Assembly: GCA_037951105.1 (NCBI GenBank)
Contig: JBAMJV010011174.1
Location: 1-64,000 of the forward strand
DNA: 64,000 bases
Source: Echinarachnius parma
Taxonomy: Eukaryota; Echinodermata; Echinoidea; Clypeasteroida; Echinarachniidae
Direction of reading: 5' to 3'
The notes beneath the pieces are model-generated. The model was given only the letters and a program-made list of their open reading frames with translations, was not told the DNA's origin and ran no database searches. Every line of letters starts with the position of its first letter. Positions within the stretch are counted from its first letter, which is position 1. Positions 57,801 through 64,000 of this stretch are shown here, piece after piece. Both the position numbers and the translations under genes were made by a program.

Positions 57801-60800
57801 TCATCTTGGATCACCTTACAAGTGCATGTTTCCTTTAATACTAAACTGTAAAGCCCCAATGAGAATCTTAGGAAGCCCCCCAAAATAGACTGTCAAATTT
57901 TGCTTCAATTAATGGTACCTGAAATCGATCAGAAAATAATTTAGCAATTTCCCTGGGCCCATGTTATATATTTAAGCAATTTTCTATTAATTAGTTGGTA
58001 TTCTAAAAGCTTAGTTTACGATCACAACAGTATTACAACCAATTACACTTGCATACATATCTTACCATCATGTCAATATAACTTGTAATTTAAGTGATAT
58101 GATTCTTAGTGAATTTTTTTCTAAATACGGGTTTCCCAAAACTGTCATTGGAGCTTTAATTTAAAGCAATTCTTATGTTTTTTCCGTAGATATTTGTCAT
58201 TTAACAAGTAATACTCCTAATGCTAACATGTTGTGCATACATGTACAGTGCATATATTGATATTAACCCATGGATACTAGGTCATTACCAATGTAGCATT
58301 ATTCTCATAGAATTGTATAAACATAAATGACAAATTTCCACTTCCAGATTGGCAGCGTGATTCTGAAAATGTTGTCCTCATCCATGGCAAAAATTGATTT
58401 ATTCTGTTGGCAAGAATTAATGTAAAATTGCTTGAATCTATTGTGCTGCTTGCAATATAAACCTTTTTATAAAACCACACAAAAGCGTGAATTGGGGTGG
58501 GGCCCTGTTCACCTGCACTAGACATTCAGGCGCATTTTAGTAAAAATCCTACTGAACTCCTTGAGTGCCAAGCTCGCATTTTTGCGAGTTACAATACACA
58601 CAAACGCCATAGAGCATTCAAATCCCTGGCACGTTAAGAGTTAAATTATCCTCTTATCATATAACTTGCTGGCATCCCTATATTTCCCTTTCGTGTTTTT
58701 TTTGTTTTGTTACTAGATAGTTACATTTTATATTTTGTGTTCATGTTTGTTTTCCAGTTTAGTTGCACACATTTATATTTACATACTGTGCAAACTGCAA
58801 TGTATTTTCTTTATTTTTGTTTAAACGTTTGTTATATGTATACCTATTTGAATGCACCTGATCTTTTAATCTTTTATACAGTGTTTACTTGTTAATACAT
58901 ATTTTAATGATTTAATCTTTTAAACAAAAAATGAAATCTCTTTGTTGCTTCCCGTCAACCTTGAAACTTTGAATCTTTGAGTCTTCATTCTTAAAGAAAG
59001 TATGATTTAAGTCAAAGCATTCCTGAACCTTTTTGCTTGGGGGAAGTAAAATTGAGCCTTTTCAAATTTGGTCCACGAAACAAAAATCTGGTAGGCCCAA
59101 ACAAGGACAAATATTAAAAAGACCGGTTGGGGTAGTAAACTTTGGCAATAAAGAAATTTGGTGGCCTAAAGCTCACTTTTAGTGACCGCGGGCCAGTGGG
59201 CAAGTGGACCAGTGATAGTTTTGAGTCCTGTTGTAGGGATTATTTACAATTATTTAAAAGGATCAAGTAACTTTGATGACATTTGCAAAAACTGACGAAG
59301 GGTTGGTAATAAAAATGTGTATATCTGTGATCTGTTTAAAGGGACTTAGTAACATTGTCCAAATCCTCAAAATAAAATTGTAATTCTAGCGGTTCCTTTA
59401 TACCTTGTTGTATTCGTATTAACAATAAAATCATGGGACAGCTTTCGGTTTTTCAAATTTCCCTTTCATTACAAAGATATGTATGATTGAAGTATTTAGA
59501 TAAGAAAATCTCCGGGCGAGATTTTCATCCCTGTACAAAGTAAATGCAGTGAGTTGGTGAATATCACTTTGCATTTTCGCTCATTACTTGGCCATACATT
59601 GTCCATTTGACCTGAAATTTTCACACAATACCCTGAGGACATATGAGATAACAACAGTATACATTGCATCAACCATTCATCAGTTTTTGCACATCTCAAC
59701 AAAGTTACTAGATCCCTTTAATCCATCGAGTGATGTGTGAAATGGAAATGCAAAGTGATATTCGCTATCCCGTTGCACTCCCATAGAGACGAGTAATAAA
59801 TCAGACCACTTCAATCATAAATGTCTTTAAAATAACGAAAGAGAAATTTAAAAAATGGAAACCCGTTCCGTGCTTCTATTGGTAATTTACCAACTCATCC
59901 AGGTATGTGAGAATCGCTAGAGTTCAAAGTAGGTTTTTATGGATTTTGACAATGTAACAGTGTTCAAAATTAGCATATAGGCCCCCTGGCCCGGGGCCAC
60001 TAAAAATTAGCTCCGGGCCACCAAGTTTCATTGATCTAGGCTAAATTCTACTGGACCATTTGGGCAACCAAATTTAACAGAATTTGTTATGTTTTTCTAT
60101 GTTTGGGGCCACCAGATTTAAGGTTTCGGGCCACTCAAAGTTGAACAATCTTGATTTGACTTGCCCGACTGGGCCACAAGGCAAAAAGGTTAATTTCTAG
60201 CATTGTGTAATGTAATATAATTCTTTATATTGTTCTCAGGGATGTAAGTTTTCCGGATTTTGACGGAAATCCGGATTTTTTATAAAATTCTGTTTTTTTG
60301 TTTGTTTTTTTAAATTTTTTTGTTTGTTTTTTTTAATTTGTTTTAATTTAATTAAATTTTTAATTTTATTTTTATTTTTTTTTGTTTGATCGACAAACGT
60401 GTCCGTAATTACAAATTACAATCAAAACCTATCCATCATGTTACTAAAAACTGCAAAGTTCAAAGGCAAATTTGCAAAATTTTCCTGCAGGGGCGCTGCT
60501 ATGGGGCAAGGGCGCTGCCCCTGCAACACCGCCAGGGGGCTACCGCCCCCTGGACCCCCAGTTTCTGGATTTTTTTTAAAGCTCCACTTACATCCCTGTG
60601 TTCTGTTTCAGCTCCTGCAGCGTCCATTGTTGACACAGACACTGAGCTGGAGCTGGTCGTGACGGTGGTAGCGCCTCTACAGGATGTCATCGCAACCAGC
60701 GGCAAACCGGTCGACAAGATCGACATAGTTAAGCCTGAAGCAGAGGCTAACTTTGCCACACATTCTGATCAGGTAAGTTTAGGAACATTATTAGGTCCGT

Positions 60801-62097
60801 TCACACAGGCTTATTTAGCGCGATTTGCATCGCGATCAGAATTTGGAAATTATTTTTCTGTTGACCGTTCACACACGCAGCGGGCGCCAAATGATCACGA
60901 TAAATCCAAATAATCGCGATGATTTCTTAAAAATCACAGAACTTATCGTGATTTGCATCGCGAACCTCATCGCGATTCTTTTCAAAATTGTTTGTCCACA
61001 CGGCAACAAATTTCGAAATGTGCATCGCGATTATTTGCGCCAGTGAGAACGGGCCTATTATCATACATACTGGCCCAAATTCTAATTAGTGGCACAACTT
61101 TAGTCCAGTCTAATAGACAGAAAAAGACAGAAATGAACAGTAACTGTTTAAACCCTGTCGCACACGTCTGTGAAATTTGACTAGGGCACTTTGTTTTTAT
61201 TATCAGTGCAGATATATCCCTCTGCATTGGCTTCCAGACAAAGTGTCTCTAGACAGTCCAATCATAGTATCGCAGGTCACCAATATTATTGCATCTTGCA
61301 TTTTGCATTTTGCATAAGCCAAACTAGAGGGATTGATTGAATTTAATGAAAAGTAACTCAAAAGCTCCGGTGGCATATATGACTACCACCAATGGGATCT
61401 ATAGCAAAAATTTTGCAGGGGTGCAATGGTTTAACCAGTTACTGGTAAATTTTGTATGTTGAGTCTGGACTTTAAGTTTGTTTTAGTTTGTTTGGGGTTT
61501 AGATTATAATCATTCCTAATTTGGGGAATATTTTTCACAAATTTGCTAAATTGGATTACTACAAGCCTACTGAACAAAAATATGAGATACCTAAATTGGA
61601 TTTCTAAAAATCTCCCAACTATTATCTACAAAGTTCAAAAAGTGACTATATATAGTGCCCTTCTGGGGAGTTGAGAATGTGTACAATATCATTGTGCGGG
61701 TCTGAACTGTACCAAATGACCAGGGATAATAATAAGCGCTTTGAGCACCTTATATTAGATGGATATTGTGCAATATAAATATCCTATATTATTATTTTTA
61801 CTATTATTATTCTCATTCTCAACTAAACATGTTTATCAATTTTGTTATTATCAAGGATTTATCACGAAAACCTTATTTCTTATGTACTAATTTGCTCAGA
61901 CCCAGTCTGGTGGGGGTGGCGGAATGCCCCCAGCTAGCAGCGCCATCCTCCCCTTGGTGATCGGCCTCGTCATCACCATGTGTCTGCTGCTCATGGTCGG
62001 CTGCAGGCTGCGCTACATGAACCAGAGGCTTCGCTACGGACGACTCAAGACCAACGCGCAGGACGCAGACTACCTGATCAACGGCATGTACCTCTAG
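51223..62097 (+). CDS. LRP11: LRP11-like receptor: MANSC, LDLa, acidic linker, TM
   Basis: Six exons (51223-51874, 53826-53990, 54548-55876, 57497-57688, 60612-60772, 61900-62097) join in frame to 2697 nt, 898 residues; every junction except the last is phase 1. Signal peptide MQLLFHAVSLTVLLLGAG; MANSC-type domain with eight cysteines (TCAGELDF, VCLEQCCLKEKC, NCFLFEC, LCLF); an LDL-receptor class A domain (CGQGYFECASGECV...VCNNIFDCRDESDEYGC, about 223-257) with its calcium-binding acidic residues; a 440-residue Pro/Asn/Asp/Gln-rich low-complexity exon; an acidic EEEEEEEE stretch; a beta-rich segment; a transmembrane helix (about 848-868); a 30-residue cytoplasmic tail ending DADYLINGMYL. MANSC plus LDLa plus this tail suggests LRP11, though its PKD domain was not recognised. 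Surface receptor of unknown ligand; SPINT1-like is excluded by lack of Kunitz domains. Confidence 0.83.
51920..51948. repeat. Perfect 13-bp hairpin near exon 1 donor
   Basis: CCAGGCGCCGTAC, loop GTG, GTACGGCGCCTGG, 45 nt into LRP11-like intron 1. A similar hairpin AGCGCCGTCC-TAC-GGACGGCGCT is at 52528-52550. Confidence 0.8.
52196..52332. repeat. Hairpin element with TTGTTCGCTGCATGCAAT arms
   Basis: TTTGTTCGCTGCATGCAATA and ATTGCTTGCAGCGAACAAA are near-inverse ends; inner ACTTGTCGCCAATGCA and TGCATTGCCGACGAGT also pair. Confidence 0.75.
52624..52942. repeat. Nested hairpin element with ACTGTCTTATACTGTC ends
   Basis: ACTGTCTTATACTGTC left, GACAGTATAAGACAGT right, with paired GCCCTTCT/AGAAGGGC inside and a second inner hairpin (GGCATTTTCTACTAAA ... 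TTTAGTAGAGAATGC). The inner part resembles the separate hairpin at 54078-54213 (GGCATTTTCTACCAAAGCAT ... GATAGAGAATGCC). Confidence 0.8.
53263..53608. mobile_element. TTAA element related to the AGTAAC family
   Basis: TTAAAAGCCTTCTGGGAATC and its looser inverse GATATCCCTTTAA, with CTGGTAAC / GTTACCAG inside both ends. In LRP11-like intron 1. Confidence 0.65.
53826..53990 (+). CDS. LRP11: LRP11-like exon 2: LDLa domain
   Basis: 165 bp, phase 1-1. Six cysteines and FDCRDESDE calcium cage; acceptor TCTGACAG, donor GTGAGG. Confidence 0.92.
54078..54213. repeat. Short hairpin element, relative of 52624-52942 interior
   Basis: GACTTGGCATGAATGACTAA left pairs with TTAGTCATGCATGTCAAGTT right around a TTTGTATAAAGC loop. 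In LRP11-like intron 2. Confidence 0.75.
54548..55876 (+). CDS. LRP11: LRP11-like exon 3: long low-complexity ectodomain
   Basis: 1329 bp, phase 1-1. Rich in Pro, Asn, Asp, Gln and Arg with no cysteine-rich module; contains YDDDDILDDASYDEDAVD and YYSYYFPAYDQQGRY-like segments. Probably disordered. Entry AG is GCCCGCAG; the open frame upstream of it is intron. Confidence 0.85.
56406..56541. repeat. CAATCGATTG hairpin element, best copy
   Basis: GGGCCCCCGTTGCAGAAAGA...ACAATCGATTGTAAGTCAGA and the exact inverse at the right, about 136 bp in all; the shortest and most symmetric of three. In LRP11-like intron 3. Confidence 0.88.
57497..57688 (+). CDS. LRP11: LRP11-like exon 4: acidic run
   Basis: 192 bp, phase 1-1: NVWNGWQYYVRSSDIGDD, then a (GAG)n run giving EEEEEEEE, then VDYDYVLSKEGNYRDIDP. 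The GAG run is a likely length polymorphism. Confidence 0.83.
59336..59721. mobile_element. Second TTAA family (AGTAAC ends), complete
   Basis: TTAAAGGGACTTAGTAACAT left, AAGTTACTAGATCCCTTTAA right, 386 bp, in LRP11-like intron 4. The interior shares ATTACAAAGATATGTATGAT with 33027-33383. Confidence 0.85.
60237..60598. mobile_element. hAT-like MITE directly upstream of exon 5
   Basis: CAGGGATGTAAG left and CTTACATCCCTG right, 362 bp, with TGTTCT repeated outside both ends (60231-60236, 60599-60604). CAGGG-type termini are common in hAT elements, though these give 8-bp duplications and only 6 bp match. Interior is T-rich with paired GCCCCTGC / GGGGGC segments. Confidence 0.78.
60612..60772 (+). 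CDS. LRP11: LRP11-like exon 5, hemmed in by two transposons
   Basis: 161 bp, phase 1 to 0: ASIVDTDTELELVVTVVAPL, DVIATSGKPVDKIDIVKPEA. It begins 13 nt after one element and its donor is 21 nt before another (see 60237 and 60794). Confidence 0.85.
60794..61055. mobile_element. MITE directly downstream of exon 5
   Basis: GGTCCGTTCACACAGGC left, GCCAGTGAGAACGGGCC right, 262 bp, TATTA repeated outside both (60789-60793, 61056-61060). Contains four ATCGCGA words. Confidence 0.78.
61900..62097 (+). CDS. LRP11: LRP11-like exon 6: TM helix and tail
   Basis: 66 codons with TAG. Glycine-rich lead, then AILPLVIGLVITMCLLLMVG, a basic RLRYMNQRLRYGRLK stop-transfer and the end NAQDADYLINGMYL. Confidence 0.9.
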   Translation, partial: TQSGGGGGMPPASSAILPLVIGLVITMCLLLMVGCRLRYMNQRLRYGRLKTNAQDADYLINGMYL

Positions 62098-62785
62098 ATG
62101 GGACTGATGAACTACAGATACGTGTATTGCTATTGCGACATCCAACAGACTACCCGATTATTAATGGCACGTATCTCTAGATCTAAATGAAGCTACAGAT
62201 ACGTGTATTGCTATTGCGACATCAAACAGACTACCTGATTATTAATGGCATGTATCTCTAGATCTAAATGAAGCTACAGATCCGTGTATTGCGACATCCA
62301 ACAGACTACCCAATTATTAATGGCATGTATCTCTAGATCTAAATGAAGCTACAGATCCGTGTATTGCCACATCCAACAGACTACCTGATTATTAATGGCA
62401 CATACCGTAGAACACCATCGTCAAGCACCCCCCAAGCACCTATACGCATCTTGCTTTTAAAGACGTTTCCATGAGATTCACCTCCATTATTATCCTCATG
62501 AATATTCCTCACCATTATTTGCATACTTGATTCAAGTTTCACGTTTGGACAGAGAGTGGGCGCTCTTTAAAAGCAAGATGCATATTGGTGCTTGGGGGTG
62601 CTTGACGATGGAGTTCTACGGTATCTCTAGATCTAAATGAAGCTACAGATACGTGTATTGCTATTGCGAGATCCAACAGACTACCCGATTATTTATGGCA
62701 TGTATCTCTAGATCTAAATGAAGCTACAGATACATGTACGTGTATTGCGACATCCAACATACTACCTGATTAATAGCATCAAAGA
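62066..62785 (+). repeat. Tandem copies of the LRP11 C-terminal codons
   Basis: The coding end CAGACTACCTGATCAACGGC...CTCTAGAT is followed by six degenerate copies with CAGACTACC(C/T)GATTATTAATGGC...TATCTCTAG at 62146, 62227, 62302, 62377, 62677 and about 62756 (steps of 80, 81, 75 and 75 where not interrupted). Copies 2 and 3 would read TDYPIINGTYL-stop and TDYLIINGMYL-stop. Weaker traces are at about 63422, 63579 and 63646. Confidence 0.87.
62405..62621. mobile_element. TA-target MITE inside the 3' UTR array
   Basis: CCGTAGAACACCATCGTCAA left, TTGACGATGGAGTTCTACGG right, further paired AGCACCCCC(A)AGCACC and GCATCTTGCTTTTAAAG; TA outside both ends. Confidence 0.88.
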
Positions 62786-63364
62786 CACTACAAGGGGAAG
62801 ACTGGACACTTCGCTGATTTTGTGTAACGCTGAATTTCGTACATGGGGATTTGGATTTTTTGCGCCGCAGTTAACAAAATGCTTGTGTTTCGGATGTGAC
62901 ACTCTTGTTAACAACAATTCTTCATATAAAGAGAAAAGAGGTATTCAAATAAAAGTTACTATTTTGATTTCAAACCATGACACAGGTAACAGCAACAATC
63001 CTGATGATGTACACGAGTTCTTTTTTAACAGGAAGCAAATTAAGAAACTTGTACGTGAATGTTGATTCTGCATGTCTACTATTAAAGATTTCTTGGAAAT
63101 TTTCACCTGTAAACAGACAAACTTAGAAACAAACTCCTTTTAATATTTGGTGTACATTTTGAGATAAAAAAGCAAAAATAAGAAGGAATTTGATACTTCA
63201 CTACCAGTTCCCTATTGTGTTTTCAATGGCTACGCGCGAAAAACAACAAGAAGTTTACCTACCCAACGCTAGGGGGCGCCCTTCCCCATGTACGAAATTC
63301 AGCGTTTCATTGATCACTGTACGAAACCGGTGCAGTGTCCAGTCTTCCCCTTGTAGTGTCTTTG
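62780..63364. mobile_element. hAT-like element ending the 3' UTR array
   Basis: CAAAGACACTACAAGGGGAA left and TTCCCCTTGTAGTGTCTTTG right, 585 bp, with ATAGCAT repeated outside (62773-62779, 63365-63371). Confidence 0.85.
62948..62953 (+). promoter_or_regulatory. Candidate polyadenylation signal of LRP11-like gene
   Basis: AATAAA 851 nt after the stop, inside the 62780-63364 element. First canonical hexamer noticed downstream; usage is inferred. Confidence 0.4.
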
Positions 63365-63371
63365 ATAGCAT

Positions 63372-64000
63372 GTACATGTACATGTATATCAAGATATATG
63401 AATAATGCAACAGATAAGTGTATTGCGACATCAAACAGACTTTTTTTTGTATCAATGGCATGAGTATCTAGAAGATTCTAACAGGTAATGTTAATGAATC
63501 TACAGACAATGCGAGACCTAATACACTGTTTGATAATTGGCCATTACCTCGGAAAGATTTGAATGCAGATTTAGAAAGTGCGACATCAAACAGACTTTTT
63601 GATTGATGGCATTATCTCTAAAAGATTTGAATGAAGATTTAGATAATGCGACATCAAACAGACTATTTGATCGACGTTGTGATGTTGTGCGTCTTTAGAA
63701 ATATTTCTAGGGCCAGATTAACCCCTTACAGTACCACTGTACATTCACTTTTTTTAAAAGGATTACTAGCCTTTCTGAATTCCCGCATTGAGCAGAGCCA
63801 TCTAAAATGTTCAAACTCGCCGCTGTGGGTCCATATTATTGAAAGAGGTGAGTTTTCAATTGTTCTTAAAAAAGATTGAATGAAGAAAGGTTGCCAAGGG
63901 ACAGAGGTAGTTTATTCCAAAGGTGGGGGGCTTACTACTTTTGGATCATCAACTTATTTCAAGAATGCCCCACCACCATTATAATGCATGTCTAATCATG
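63372..64000. other. No gene seen at window end
   Basis: Decayed GCGACATCAAACAGAC units at about 63422, 63579 and 63646 continue the 3' array; otherwise AT-rich spacer with nothing assignable. Confidence 0.5.

Overview
The window is eukaryotic DNA, AT-rich, full of introns and very rich in repeats. GT-AG introns, introns of 0.25-3 kb, non-LTR retrotransposons, many short hairpin-type DNA transposons and the gene types present (a fibropellin-like EGF/CUB gene, an astacin-EGF-CUB protease of the BP10/SpAN kind, a PLB1-like phospholipase, an LRP11-like receptor) all suggest a marine invertebrate deuterostome, most likely an echinoderm. That assignment is inference from gene content; no rRNA or mitochondrial marker is present.

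Layout. 0-5.1 kb: hairpin repeats and a 5'-truncated L1/Tx1-like LINE on the minus strand with a 14-bp target-site duplication, followed directly by a G/C-ended element with a 9-bp duplication. 5.8-6.7 kb: a very homogeneous 61-bp satellite. 7.3-13.3 kb (minus): a decayed EGF-CUB-EGF gene resembling the start of fibropellin, with intact splice sites but one nonsense codon and five frameshifts. 13.3-19.4 kb: repeats, including a roughly 1-kb dispersed repeat and a 1.4-kb inverted/tandem triplicate flanked by a 12-bp direct repeat. 19.4-23.5 kb (plus): the last five coding exons of a membrane-anchored phospholipase B. 24-28 kb: repeats. 28.0-43.3 kb (plus): a complete ten-exon secreted astacin metalloprotease (942 aa) with EGF and three CUB domains. 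43.3-51.2 kb: repeats, including a three-level nested insertion. 51.2-62.1 kb (plus): a complete six-exon LRP11-like type I membrane protein (898 aa), followed by a 3' region made of degenerate copies of its own last codons and two inserted transposons.

Exon models were built by reading splice sites and frame by eye. In both complete genes the exons sum to exact multiples of three (2829 and 2697 nt) and every junction is in phase, which is strong internal support. The three expressed-looking genes all encode secreted or surface proteins on the same strand, but nothing in the sequence shows co-regulation; they are best read as independent genes separated by transposon-rich spacers. Several short inverted-repeat element families recur: a TTAA family about 570 bp long, a second TTAA family with AGTAAC termini, TA-target elements, a CAATCGATTG hairpin, an AATTGAATGAC palindrome, and G/C-run elements with 9-bp duplications.
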